Positions 9,619 to 17,296 of a DNA stretch of 23,614 bases are shown piece after piece. Source of the stretch: a virus; the IMG/VR virus record IMGVR_UViG_3300028897_001092, positions 1 to 23,614 of that record. The stretch is one strand, 5' to 3'. Within the stretch, counting starts at the first letter, position 1, and each line of letters starts with the position of its first letter. The notes beneath the pieces were generated by a model. The model did not search any database. It saw only the letters and a list, made by a program, of their open reading frames with translations, and had not been told where the DNA came from. Made by a program: the position numbers and the translations under genes.

Positions 9619-9790
9619 TGATAAGTACTCGCAGATAAAGGATTCATTAATTGATAGTCCTTTTGTGAATAATAACTTTGACGAAAGTAATTTTCCGCCA
9701 GTTAATATTTTTTTTAGGATAACTGCAGAAGATGATTTTAGAATAACAGCGGCTGACGACAGACGTATAACCGCCGATTCAGATTACTAA
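9605..9790 (+). CDS. Short protein with three 'RITA-DD' repeats
   Basis: 61 residues. The ATG at 9605 lies inside the end of the previous gene, with no strong ribosome site, so translation is probably coupled. The C-terminal third is a tandem repeat of an 8-9 residue unit: 'FRITAEDD', 'FRITAADD', 'RRITADSD'. Similar 'R-I/V-T-E-x-G-D-F' repeats occur in small phage fibre-region proteins, where they may form a beta solenoid or cap. The N-terminal half ('YSQIKDSLIDSPFVNNNFDE') is unremarkable. The repeat supports it as a real gene; function unknown. Confidence 0.5.
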   Translation: MPYNNDKYSQIKDSLIDSPFVNNNFDESNFPPVNIFFRITAEDDFRITAADDRRITADSDY

Positions 9791-9800
9791 TAGGTGAACT

Positions 9801-12800
9801 ATGGCAAATAAAAAAATTAGAGATGCAGCATTGCTTCCAACTCTATCTGGAACAGATGAATTTGAGGTAGACGATGGATCAAATACATATTATAAGACAA
9901 ATACTGATAAAATTAAGCTTTTCACAGATGCGAACTTTTTTGCAATGGGTGAGCCAAATGGAATTGCTGATATAACGCAATCAACAATTTTCTTTGTAAA
10001 TGCAACAAGAAGTTTTAGTATTAATCCACTCGCTACAGATTTTGATTATTATATTGGCGCCACAAAATATACAAGTACTGGGGATTTTAAAGTAATTGCA
10101 GACATTGTAGGATTGCATCTTTTATATTATGACGGAGCAACATTAACTGAAATTGTAAATCCAACCAATGTTCAAATAAGTAATATTATTTTATATAAAT
10201 GTATAATTGCTTATGTATATTGGGATGGCGGGATTGGGAAATTATTAGAAGAACGCCATGGTATTGTGATGGATGGAGCAACACATCTTCATTTGCATTT
10301 TTCAATCGGGACTCAATATCAAGATGGTTTAGCTTTAGGTAATTTTTTAGTAGATCAAAATGGCTCCTTAGATTCTCACGCCCAATTCTCTACTGCCTCA
10401 GGGGTAATTAGTGATGAAGATCTTCAATTATCAATTAATGCAATTGGGGCTACAACCGGATTAGAAATTTGGTATCTTGAAGGCACCACTTGGAAGTGGA
10501 CAACAAATGTAGGTTTTTCTGTTTTAACTACAGGATCGGGGAGATTGGCATATAATGATACAGGGGCACAAGCTGAAGTCCCAAATAATCAATTTGTTTT
10601 ATGCCATGTTTTCGCATGGAATGCCGCCGATCAAAAACCGATTGCTATTCAGGGACAAAATTATTATGGAAATATTACTGCTGCTCGCGAAGGAGCGCAA
10701 ACAGAAATAGCAAATTTGATATTGTCTAACTTACCTTCCCCAGAAATGAAGCCGATAGGAACAGTAATTTTTCAAACGTCCGATACTTATACAAATTCCG
10801 TAAAGGGAAGAGTTAGAAGTACTGATACTGGCGAAAATTATGTTGATTTTAGAAGAAATCCGCTAAATGCTACTGTAACAGCATCTGATCATGGACAACT
10901 GGCCGGGTTAACAGATGATGATCACCTACAATACGCTTTTTTAAATGGTCGCTCTGGGGATGTGCAAAAAATAGATGCCATAGAAGAATATACTACTGAT
11001 CTAGGCGTAACTATCGAAGAAATAAAGTTAAGAAATAAAATTTTAACAATTCCATTTCACCCAGGTGAAATATTTTTTGGAACGCCGACAGACGCACCTT
11101 ATGGTTGGTATCATTGCAATTCAAGTTCAGGAAATATTGTTTATGATTCCTCTGGTTTTGGTAGAAATGGAACAACGGTTAATATGGATGATTCAAACTG
11201 GGTGCCTGGAAAACTAAATAAATGTTTAACTTACGACGGCATTAACGAATATGTAAACTTAGGCAATATTGCCGGATTTGATCGCGGAAATACTTTTTCA
11301 CTTGAATGCTGGCTTAAAACTTCTACCGACGGAAAATATATAATTTCTAAACTTGATGCAACTACGCCATTTCGTGGTTGGGGCATGTATATAGCTGCTG
11401 GCGGATATTTACATTTTTTAATGACTCATGACCAACCATTTGGAAATAGAATTGTTGTCAGAGCAAATGATACTGTATTAACTGATAACGCCTGGCATCA
11501 TTGCGTAGTAACTTACGACGGTAGTAGTACTGCCGCTGGCGTAGTATTTTATGTTGATAATCATTTAGAGTCAAAAGTGGTAACTACCGATAATTTAACA
11601 AATACAATTACTAATGCGATTAATTGCCAGATTTCTGGCAGAGATGGGGCTGATACAACTTTTAACGGTTTAATTGATGAAGTACTAATTTATCCAACAA
11701 CCCTAGATGCGACTGATGTGGCAAACAGATGGAATGGGGGAGTTGGAACAGAAAGTCTTACCGGGTTTTTGAATGTAGGCAGGCTTAGTGTAGCTGGCGC
11801 AACTGGTGTAATGACACAGCAATATGGTGGTGATTGTGAAATAGTTACTACTGCTAGTGGTTCTAAAATTAAACTTGTTCCACCTTCAGATGGCGGAGTA
11901 GAGATAACAGATGGTGAATATTTTCAATGGCTTTCTGGAACAACTGCGCAACGACCCAGCTCTCCAGTTAATGGCATGGTCCGGTATAACAGTGATACTA
12001 ATCGTAATGAATTTTATGAAAATGGAGTATGGGAAAATTATTTAACTGAAAATGCGGAAAATTTATGGGATAGAGAATTAATAAGTGGAAGTGATTATAG
12101 ACTTAATCCGCATAATGCTGGAGACAGGGTAAATATTGATCTCACTTCTGCGTACCAAATTAATAAAAGTGATTTTTTAAAATCTCACGGAACTAACAAT
12201 ATTAGTTTGGGTTTTGGTGCTGCTACCAGTATAACAACTGGACAAAGTGATATTCTTATAGGCTCAAATGCCGGGGCTTCAATAACCAGTGGATCATATA
12301 ATGTTTTTATAGGTACAGAGGCCGGATATTCAACCACAACCACAAATGATAATGTTTACATCGGTTATTATGCTGGACATCAAAGCACCGGAGTTTATCA
12401 AACTTTAATCGGAACTGGCGCAGGAGCTTCTTTATTAGGAACAAGTTCAAATACTTTTATCGGAGCTGCTGCTGGTTATCAAGCGACAACATGTAATGAT
12501 TCAACATTAGTAGGTGCTGGAACCGGTTTTAATCTGACTACTGGCAGTAAACATGTTTTAATAGGTTATCATGCAGGTGAATCACTAACTACTCAGAGTG
12601 AAAATGTATTTATAGGATATCTTGCTGGCCAAAATTCGATAGCAATAAATAATATTTTAATTGGCACTGAAGTAGGAAAATCATTAACTACCGGGGGAAG
12701 CAATGTATTTATTGGAAATAGTGTTGCAACTGGAGCAAATACTACTATTAATTCGGTTATCATTGGCCATGGAGCTGGCTTATCTTTGGTTAATGGTAAT

Positions 12801-13469
12801 AATAATGTTTTAATTGGTAGAAGTGCTGGAGGGGCTTTAACTAATGAATCCGGTAATATTGTAATTGGTTATTTGGCGGGGCAAACTTCTTTAACTGCCT
12901 CTAATAAACTTTGGATTGACAATTCTGATACAAGTGCTCCTCTTATTGAGGGAGATTTTGCAACAAATGCTTTAAAAATAAATGGAACTTTAGATGTTAC
13001 TGGTAAATTAACTGTTGGGGGCTTAATAGATCCAACTGGCTTGATTCTAGATGCGCAGGCTTCTGCGCCCAGCACAAATGATGGAACAATTTATTATGAT
13101 TCTGGGGCCGCTGAATTTAAATTCAGAGAAAATGGCATTTGGGAAACATTATCTGCTACTGGTTTATGGCAGCGTACTGTTACCACACTATCACCATTAA
13201 ATGCCGGAGATAGTATTGATTTAGGAACAGGTAAATTAAACGCTAGTCTAGTATCCATCGGTTGGACTGGTGCAATGAGTGGATTACTGTATGTTAATCA
13301 AAATTCTACTACTCTTGGGGAACCGGCGATGGTAATTAATCAACAAGATGCGTCAGAAGGATTTATAAATTTAATTGGAAATGCTGCTCCTGCTGTCACT
13401 GGAGACCCAGATATGACAGTTTACGTGGAATTTAATGGTGTTCCCAAAAAACTTGGATTATGGAATTAA
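9801..13469 (+). CDS. Giant tail fibre with LamG jelly-roll and 'IG' repeat shaft
   Basis: 1222 residues after an AGGTG ribosome site. The N-terminus 'MANKKIRDAALLPTLSGTDEF' is a typical virion-attachment start. Near residue 360 is the fibre motif 'DHGQLAGLTDDDHLQYAFLN'. Residues about 430-650 form a LamG/concanavalin-like domain ('NIVYDSSGFGRNGT', 'FSLECWLKT', 'DNAWHHCVVTYDG', 'FNGLIDEVLIYPTTL'), which usually binds glycans. Residues about 800-1040 carry around 13 repeats of some 17-19 residues centred on 'N-V-x-I-G-x-x-A-G'. Two short parallel blocks ('VRYNSDTNRNEFYENGVWE' and 'IYYDSGAAEFKFRENGIWE') flank that shaft. There is no recognisable S74-type self-cleaving chaperone end, although such IG repeats often precede one. 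Likely a trimeric receptor-binding fibre. Confidence 0.75.
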   Translation: MANKKIRDAALLPTLSGTDEFEVDDGSNTYYKTNTDKIKLFTDANFFAMGEPNGIADITQSTIFFVNATRSFSINPLATDFDYYIGATKYTSTGDFKVIADIVGLHLLYYDGATLTEIVNPTNVQISNIILYKCIIAYVYWDGGIGKLLEERHGIVMDGATHLHLHFSIGTQYQDGLALGNFLVDQNGSLDSHAQFSTASGVISDEDLQLSINAIGATTGLEIWYLEGTTWKWTTNVGFSVLTTGSGRLAYNDTGAQAEVPNNQFVLCHVFAWNAADQKPIAIQGQNYYGNITAAREGAQTEIANLILSNLPSPEMKPIGTVIFQTSDTYTNSVKGRVRSTDTGENYVDFRRNPLNATVTASDHGQLAGLTDDDHLQYAFLNGRSGDVQKIDAIEEYTTDLGVTIEEIKLRNKILTIPFHPGEIFFGTPTDAPYGWYHCNSSSGNIVYDSSGFGRNGTTVNMDDSNWVPGKLNKCLTYDGINEYVNLGNIAGFDRGNTFSLECWLKTSTDGKYIISKLDATTPFRGWGMYIAAGGYLHFLMTHDQPFGNRIVVRANDTVLTDNAWHHCVVTYDGSSTAAGVVFYVDNHLESKVVTTDNLTNTITNAINCQISGRDGADTTFNGLIDEVLIYPTTLDATDVANRWNGGVGTESLTGFLNVGRLSVAGATGVMTQQYGGDCEIVTTASGSKIKLVPPSDGGVEITDGEYFQWLSGTTAQRPSSPVNGMVRYNSDTNRNEFYENGVWENYLTENAENLWDRELISGSDYRLNPHNAGDRVNIDLTSAYQINKSDFLKSHGTNNISLGFGAATSITTGQSDILIGSNAGASITSGSYNVFIGTEAGYSTTTTNDNVYIGYYAGHQSTGVYQTLIGTGAGASLLGTSSNTFIGAAAGYQATTCNDSTLVGAGTGFNLTTGSKHVLIGYHAGESLTTQSENVFIGYLAGQNSIAINNILIGTEVGKSLTTGGSNVFIGNSVATGANTTINSVIIGHGAGLSLVNGNNNVLIGRSAGGALTNESGNIVIGYLAGQTSLTASNKLWIDNSDTSAPLIEGDFATNALKINGTLDVTGKLTVGGLIDPTGLILDAQASAPSTNDGTIYYDSGAAEFKFRENGIWETLSATGLWQRTVTTLSPLNAGDSIDLGTGKLNASLVSIGWTGAMSGLLYVNQNSTTLGEPAMVINQQDASEGFINLIGNAAPAVTGDPDMTVYVEFNGVPKKLGLWN

Positions 13470-13484
13470 TCGGAACACACAATA

Positions 13485-13513
13485 TTGACTATTAAATTTA
13501 ATTCTAATATAAT
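13485..13513 (+). promoter_or_regulatory. Sigma70-type promoter for the OMP/lysis module
   Basis: TTGACT (13485-13490) and a perfect TATAAT (13508-13513) are separated by exactly 17 bp in the gap after the giant fibre gene. It would start transcription near 13520, about 25 nt before the ATG at 13544. A consensus promoter here suggests that the downstream OMP and lysis genes can be expressed apart from the virion genes, possibly from the prophage. Confidence 0.7.
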
Positions 13514-13543
13514 AATTCTTATTATTTAATGGCGGAGAAAAAA

Positions 13544-13831
13544 ATGAAATTGAATTTTAATTTTTTATGTAAAAATCCAGATGGATCAATATCTATAGGT
13601 GAGCGCGGCAAAAATATAAATATTGGCGAAATATTATCAACTTATTTATTGCACGGGAATTTCAAAGAAGGCGATGCACTCTCAAAATTCGCATTAGCCG
13701 GCAAGGTAAAGAGCGAATTTGATGCTAACGACGCGGAATATGACTTGATTAAAAAAATGCTTGATTCAAAATTATTGCCTCCTATTTTTGAAGCCAATAT
13801 AAGAATTTATCTTAATTCATTAAAAGATTAA
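13544..13831 (+). CDS. Hypothetical phage protein, 95 aa
   Basis: I choose the ATG at 13544 ('MKLNFNFLCKNPDGSI') because a GCGGAG ribosome site lies 7 nt upstream; an in-frame ATG at 13529 has none and sits very close to the predicted transcription start. The pattern 'MKLNFNF...DGS...NIGEILSTYLL', then 'KFALAGKV' and 'EYDLIKKML', recurs in small proteins encoded near phage fibre/lysis genes; their role is not known to me. No membrane span or cysteine cluster of note. Confidence 0.5.
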   Translation: MKLNFNFLCKNPDGSISIGERGKNINIGEILSTYLLHGNFKEGDALSKFALAGKVKSEFDANDAEYDLIKKMLDSKLLPPIFEANIRIYLNSLKD

Positions 13832-13866
13832 TTATTTATCAACAATTCAATTAACGAGAAAATTTT

Positions 13867-14487
13867 ATGAAAAACTTATTATTTTTGTTTTTAACAATAT
13901 TTTTAATGCCTACGGTGAATGCTCAACCAATTGCTAAAACTGTCGACCATTCAGTATATATTGGTATCCAGGGCGGAATAGCATATGATAAATTAAAAGA
14001 TAATGAAAAAATTATACCTGAAGTATTATCTTTGAAAAAAGATCAGAAAGTAAATTTATCTGGTCGCATTTTCATGGGTTATAATTTTAATAAAAATTTT
14101 GCGTTAGAAGGTGGATTTTTAATGACTGACCAAAGAGATATTAAGGCTATAGCTTTTAATAAAGAAGTCATAACAAAATTTAAAATCAAAGAGCATATCC
14201 TTGATTTGACCCCTCGTATAAATATCCCATTGGGTGATAAATTTACAGCTTATGCTAGAGGCGGTGTAGTTTATATTGATGCTTTTAATACTGGCAAAGA
14301 TAAAAAGGAATTTAATTTAACATATGGTCTCGGATTGGATTACCATATTAATAATTCTGCTTCTGTCGGCGTAAGTTGGTCTCATTATAATGGTGGCTCA
14401 ACAAAACCTATTGATATTATTTATAAAAAGTATGAACCAGCATTAAATTTCTATACTATTTCAATCTCTTATAAATTTAATGTTTAA
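13867..14487 (+). CDS. Phage-encoded outer-membrane beta-barrel protein (Lom-like position)
   Basis: 206 residues with a clear signal peptide: 'MKNLLFLFLTIFLMPTVNAQ', cleavage after NA-Q or nearby. The mature part alternates strands typical of an 8-strand OmpA/OmpX-type barrel: 'VYIGIQGGIAYD', 'LSGRIFMGYNFNKNFALEGG', 'DLTPRINIPLGDKFTAYARG', 'TYGLGLDYHINNSASVGV' and the end 'FYTISISYKFNV'. Lambda lom encodes a comparable OMP next to tail-fibre genes and is expressed from the prophage. Possible roles are blocking superinfection by masking a receptor, or altering host-cell adhesion. These roles are inference; the barrel assignment is strong. Confidence 0.75.
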   Translation: MKNLLFLFLTIFLMPTVNAQPIAKTVDHSVYIGIQGGIAYDKLKDNEKIIPEVLSLKKDQKVNLSGRIFMGYNFNKNFALEGGFLMTDQRDIKAIAFNKEVITKFKIKEHILDLTPRINIPLGDKFTAYARGGVVYIDAFNTGKDKKEFNLTYGLGLDYHINNSASVGVSWSHYNGGSTKPIDIIYKKYEPALNFYTISISYKFNV

Positions 14488-14489
14488 AA

Positions 14490-14672
14490 ATGGAAAAATA
14501 TAAAATAGACTCAATTGATTTACTATCGGGAATAGAAATAGATGGTCTAGGCCCAATGCCGCCAAAAAGGACTTTTAAAATAAAAGTTAAAGTTACAAAA
14601 ATAGCAAAAGGATTGCCTACAATTCCTGAATTTAAATCAAATAAGCAACTACCTCAAAATGCCTTACTATAG
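14490..14672 (+). CDS. Hypothetical 60-aa protein
   Basis: The ATG follows the OMP stop by 2 nt and the 3' end overlaps the endolysin start by 14 nt. The product is basic and soluble: 'MEKYKIDSIDLLSGIEIDGL' then 'PPKRTFKIKVKVTKIAKG'. There is no clear ribosome site, so expression would depend on coupling to the OMP gene. No family recognised. It is kept because it fills the operon gap and overlaps the next start. Confidence 0.4.
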   Translation: MEKYKIDSIDLLSGIEIDGLGPMPPKRTFKIKVKVTKIAKGLPTIPEFKSNKQLPQNALL

Positions 14673-15066
14673 TGAAATATCAAAAAAACGATTGTGTGAG
14701 TGCTGCGAAGATTTACAAAAATTATTTAGTTTTGTAATCCTCTATCTTGATTGTTCGGTACTGGTTGGATATCGGGGTGAAATAGAACAAAATAAAGCAG
14801 TCGAAAGTAAAAAAAGTAGTCTAAAATTCCCCTATAGTAAACATAATGTAAAACCTAGTTTGGCAGTCGATGTAGCACCGTATCCTATTGATTTTAATAA
14901 TAAAAAGAGATTTTATTATTTTGCCGGATCTGTAATGGCGGTTGCTAAAATACTTAAAGAAAGCGGCGAAATAACTCATGACATCAGATGGGGTGGCGAT
15001 TGGGATCGTGATAATGATTTAGATGATCAAAATCTTTATGATTTATTACATTTTGAGGTAATTTAA
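14659..15066 (+). CDS. Endolysin, M15-family peptidoglycan peptidase
   Basis: 135 residues. 'ISKKRLCECCEDLQKLF' is the opening helix usual in this family, followed by 'DCSVLVGYRGEIEQNKAV', 'FPYSKHNVKPSLAVDVAPY', 'IRWGGDWDRDND' and the C-terminal 'LYDLLHFEV'. Predicted zinc ligands are His62, Asp71 and His131; Asp128 sits in the DxxH pair seen in M15 enzymes such as T5 endolysin and VanX-type dipeptidases. It would cut peptide stems of peptidoglycan to release progeny. No signal peptide, so it should need the holin encoded downstream. The stop shares one base with the next ATG. Confidence 0.85.
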   Translation: MPYYSEISKKRLCECCEDLQKLFSFVILYLDCSVLVGYRGEIEQNKAVESKKSSLKFPYSKHNVKPSLAVDVAPYPIDFNNKKRFYYFAGSVMAVAKILKESGEITHDIRWGGDWDRDNDLDDQNLYDLLHFEVI

Positions 15067-15200
15067 TGAAAATTATACTTCTTGTTTTATTATCAACAGT
15101 ATTTCTTGTTATATTGGTACTCTCTTTAGGCAAAATGGTCGCTGAAGAAGAAGAAGATTTAGAAGAACGTGAAATTGACAAAAAAAATAAATTATCCTGA
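15066..15200 (+). CDS. 44-aa single-span membrane protein in the lysis cassette
   Basis: Begins at the ATG overlapping the endolysin stop (TAATG). The first 23 residues are an uninterrupted hydrophobic span ('MKIILLVLLSTVFLVILVLS'); the rest is strongly charged with an acidic run 'EEEEDLEERE' and a basic end. No lipobox cysteine. In this context it could be a small holin-like, pinholin or spanin component, or an antiholin. These roles are inference; the membrane span and coupling to the endolysin are visible. Confidence 0.5.
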   Translation: MKIILLVLLSTVFLVILVLSLGKMVAEEEEDLEEREIDKKNKLS

Positions 15201-15201
15201 A

Positions 15202-15276
15202 ATGAAAATTATTTGTCCACATTGTAAAAATGGGCATATTTTTAAGTTGAACCATTGGTTTGATAGGAGAAAATAA
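15202..15276 (+). CDS. 24-aa Cys-rich micro-ORF
   Basis: Encodes 'MKIICPHCKNGHIFKLNHWF' plus four residues, ending DRRK. It has CPHC (CxxC) and two later His residues (His12, His18), enough for a minimal zinc knuckle. The ATG begins 1 nt after the upstream stop and its own stop overlaps the next ATG (TAATG), an arrangement favouring real translation by coupling. Function unknown. Confidence 0.35.
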   Translation: MKIICPHCKNGHIFKLNHWFDRRK

Positions 15277-15476
15277 TGAATCTTAAAATTGAAGATCGAA
15301 GTGATGTTTATGGACCAGATTTTAAAGCAGAGGTAGATCTTTACGAAACTTTGCGTGGATGTGGTGAAACCGAAAAAGATGCTCTAAAAGATGTTCTTTA
15401 TTATTTAAAATGTGAAATACAAGGTGTAATTGAAGGATTAGAATCAATTTTAGATGAAATAAAAGCGAGAAAATAA
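15276..15476 (+). CDS. Hypothetical 66-aa protein
   Basis: Start overlaps the previous stop; TAGGAG lies about 7 nt upstream. The sequence 'YGPDFKAEVDLYETLRGCGE' followed by 'KDALKDVLYYLKCEIQGVIE' predicts a short beta part and two amphipathic helices, vaguely like a HicB-type or helper fold, but I see no diagnostic motif. It belongs to the lysis-region operon. Confidence 0.5.
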   Translation: MNLKIEDRSDVYGPDFKAEVDLYETLRGCGETEKDALKDVLYYLKCEIQGVIEGLESILDEIKARK

Positions 15477-15477
15477 T

Positions 15478-15867
15478 ATGATATCCGATGCTATAATTTC
15501 AGTAGGAAGCTTAATAATTCCCCCAATATTTGATTTTATTAAAAAGAAATTTTTAAATTCCGGAAAAGATAATCCAATCGCCACCATGAGTACGTTAGCT
15601 GTAAGTAAGCCTGATATTTTGCCTCAATATGTAGAGGCATTGGCCAAATACACAGAATCTCAAGTTAATTTTTATAATAGAGATGTAGTTGGACAAGTAA
15701 GCAAATGGGTTTCTAATTTAAGGGCAGCAATTAGGCCTATTTATGTAGTTTTGTCTTTAGCAATAGTCTTTATTGAACTAAGGTACAAAATTAAACTTGA
15801 TCCAGCCATTAGGTATAATATGGAAGTTGCTATAGGTTCCTGGTTTGGGAGCAGATTGAATAAATAG
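15478..15867 (+). CDS. Holin, GTA-type 3TM family
   Basis: 129 residues. A first hydrophobic helix is at residues 2-22, a central helix contains 'VSKWVSNLRAAIRPIYVVLS' running into 'LAIVFIEL', and a final amphipathic part ends 'VAIGSWFGSRLNK'. The 'W...LRA.IRP.y...s.a' block followed by a membrane span is the hallmark of the 3TM holins first described in gene-transfer agents (PF11351 as I recall). It would form the membrane lesion that lets the M15 endolysin reach the wall. The stop is immediately followed by the next ATG. Confidence 0.65.
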   Translation: MISDAIISVGSLIIPPIFDFIKKKFLNSGKDNPIATMSTLAVSKPDILPQYVEALAKYTESQVNFYNRDVVGQVSKWVSNLRAAIRPIYVVLSLAIVFIELRYKIKLDPAIRYNMEVAIGSWFGSRLNK

Positions 15868-16155
15868 ATGATATTCGAATTCAACATTTTATTTAACGTT
15901 ATTAAAACTCATCTCGCAGGATTAAGTGCAATAATTGACGCAGGTTTAATTGTATATGTTATATATTTAAAACGAGAGATTGGCAAATGCGTCTCTAAAA
16001 AAGATTTAGAATCTTTAAAAGAATATATCTCAAAATTATTTTTGCATGAAATCAAGGGGATTAAAGAAGTCCACGAAAATTTTAGGGAAGCGATTAATCA
16101 AAGGATTTCAGATTTGCAAATAACTTTACTGAACGAAATTAATAGACGTGTTTAA
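15868..16155 (+). CDS. Membrane-anchored coiled-coil protein, spanin or lysis accessory candidate
   Basis: 95 residues, starting directly after the holin stop. An N-terminal hydrophobic span (about residues 12-33, 'THLAGLSAIIDAGLIVYVIY') is followed by a heptad-rich charged helix up to the end ('KDLESLKEYISKLFLHEIKG', 'NFREAINQRISDLQ'). One inner-membrane span plus a coiled coil is the architecture of Rz-type i-spanins, but no embedded or following lipoprotein partner is seen. It is the last rightward gene before the convergence with the leftward operon. Confidence 0.5.
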   Translation: MIFEFNILFNVIKTHLAGLSAIIDAGLIVYVIYLKREIGKCVSKKDLESLKEYISKLFLHEIKGIKEVHENFREAINQRISDLQITLLNEINRRV

Positions 16156-16197
16156 TTTTGTGAAATTAAACATCATTAGAAAGCAAAAGCAATTTAT

Positions 16198-16533
16198 TTA
16201 TTTTTCCAATTCAAAAAATTTAGATTTTTCAGTTACTTTGGATTCCTTAATCATGCCCTTTAATAATTTTATATCCTTCTGCTCATAAACTTGCAGAAAG
16301 TGCATTGTCGCGTAACAATAATCATTTCCATTGTAAAAAGATTTGCTGAAGATACTGCATTCAATTTCGCGTTCATTTAAAAACTTGAGCAATGAAAGGT
16401 AAGTTTTTATGTCAAAAACATTATAATTTTCTGTATGTTTTAATGCAAACAGATTTTTTGTGCCAAAAAACCGGCAGAAATAATCATTCGTAATTGGATA
16501 TAAATTTACTAATTCTTTTTCCCAGTTAATCAT
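16198..16533 (-). CDS. Hypothetical protein, 111 aa, with own promoter
   Basis: Begins 'MINWEKELVNLYPITNDYFC', followed by a helical middle and 'ECSIFSKSFYNGNDYC'. No domain recognised. No clear Shine-Dalgarno before the ATG, but a textbook promoter (16594-16622) lies just upstream on the same strand. It ends 43 nt from the rightward lysis operon, so it is the terminal gene of the leftward side. A separate strong promoter on a terminal gene suggests prophage-stage expression. Confidence 0.5.
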   Translation of the reverse strand: MINWEKELVNLYPITNDYFCRFFGTKNLFALKHTENYNVFDIKTYLSLLKFLNEREIECSIFSKSFYNGNDYCYATMHFLQVYEQKDIKLLKGMIKESKVTEKSKFFELEK

Positions 16534-16593
16534 TAAAAGTGCGTCAAATTTTAAAAAATATTTTGAAAAATTATATAAAATTATTATATAATA

Positions 16594-16622
16594 ATTATAC
16601 CGATTTTTATTTAAAATGCCAA
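16594..16622 (-). promoter_or_regulatory. Sigma70-type promoter, leftward
   Basis: Read on the minus strand: TTGGCA (16622-16617), 17-bp spacer, perfect TATAAT (16599-16594). Transcription would start near 16587, leaving an AT-rich leader of about 54 nt before the ATG at 16533. Confidence 0.65.
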
Positions 16623-16646
16623 ATATTACTTATCCTCCCGCTGTTT

Positions 16647-16790
16647 CTAATTTAAAGTAATAAAATCAATTTCCTCAAAATAGTCAATGGAATCGATAAA
16701 AAAAATCTGGCTTATTGGAAGATAGGCTTCTGTTTCATCAGAATAAGTAAATTTTATCACTCTATTATTTATAATAATATTCTTATGCAT
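16647..16790 (-). CDS. Hypothetical 47-aa protein
   Basis: Short ORF 'MHKNIIINNRVIKFTYSDET' continuing 'EAYLPISQIFFID' and ending 'IDFITLN'. The ATG lies inside the end of the upstream gene (8-nt overlap) and is preceded by a GGAG ribosome site 9 nt away, so coupled translation is likely. Soluble, acidic, beta-prone. No family recognised. Confidence 0.5.
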   Translation of the reverse strand: MHKNIIINNRVIKFTYSDETEAYLPISQIFFIDSIDYFEEIDFITLN

Positions 16791-17025
16791 TTTTCAATCT
16801 CCAATTTAAAGAACTACTTCTTTTTGGCGCAGGCGGTACAAGCGAGCTCTTCCTTTCTGGCACCTCTGGCCTAAAAAAAGAAGTAGTTACAGGAATAAGC
16901 GGTCCATGTACTTCGTTGATTACTTTGTCAAGAATATTTTTCAATAAAAAAAGCTCCTCTTGATTAAGTTTTTCTAGTTTAATCCGTTTTTTCTTCTTTC
17001 TTTTAAAAAATTTAAAAAATTTCAT
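16783..17025 (-). CDS. Hypothetical basic protein, 80 aa
   Basis: I start at 17025 ('MKFFKFFKRKKKKRIKLEKL') where GGAG lies next to the ATG; an in-frame ATG at 17052 overlaps the preceding gene and seems less likely. After the Lys-rich start comes a helix 'NQEELFLLKNILDKVINEV' and a Pro-rich tail. The DNA around its start ('ccattcctcagcc' plus a purine-rich stretch) resembles the boundary between the two glycine-rich genes upstream, as if this gene were attached by the same tandem duplication. Function unknown. Confidence 0.5.
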   Translation of the reverse strand: MKFFKFFKRKKKKRIKLEKLNQEELFLLKNILDKVINEVHGPLIPVTTSFFRPEVPERKSSLVPPAPKRSSSLNWRLKNA

Positions 17026-17035
17026 CTCCCATTCC

Positions 17036-17293
17036 TCAGCCTTTCTCTTCATTTACAAGCACAGTGCAATAGTAAAATTCATTTCCATTCAAATTGCCAT
17101 AGCCATTGCCATTGTAAAAGCCATCGCCAAAGCCACTGCCCTCGCCAAAGCCAAAGCCAAAGCCATAGCCACCGCCAAAGCCATCGCCATCGCAAAAGCC
17201 ATAGCCATAGCCATCACCATAGCCATCGACCTCATTATCGATATTTAATATAAATTCTGCCTTACTTTGTTCCGTTTTTTCTTCTTTTCCCAT
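17036..17293 (-). CDS. Gly-rich repeat protein 1 (GDG/GYG array)
   Basis: 85 residues. N-terminal segment 'AEFILNIDNEVDG', then about 45 residues alternating Gly with Asp, Tyr, Phe ('GYGDGYGYGFCDGDGFGGG'), then a unique end 'NEFYYCTVLVNEEKG'. The 'LNID' start and 'FYYC...VNE' end are shared with repeat protein 2, so they are paralogs. Such every-second-residue Gly proteins are common in metagenomic tailed phages next to an 'RGW...RRWGTT' gene, as here; no function is known to me. The array is built from GCC-NNN hexanucleotides and is GC-richer than its surroundings. Confidence 0.55.
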   Translation of the reverse strand: MGKEEKTEQSKAEFILNIDNEVDGYGDGYGYGFCDGDGFGGGYGFGFGFGEGSGFGDGFYNGNGYGNLNGNEFYYCTVLVNEEKG

Positions 17294-17296
17294 TCC

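Noticed and set aside
13529-13543. ATG at 13529 as start of the 95-aa gene
   Set aside because: No ribosome site and only some 10 nt from the predicted transcription start; the ATG at 13544 has GCGGAG.
14984-15181. Minus-strand Ser-rich ORF across the endolysin end
   Set aside because: It is the complement of the acidic EEEEDLEERE run and the endolysin C-terminus.
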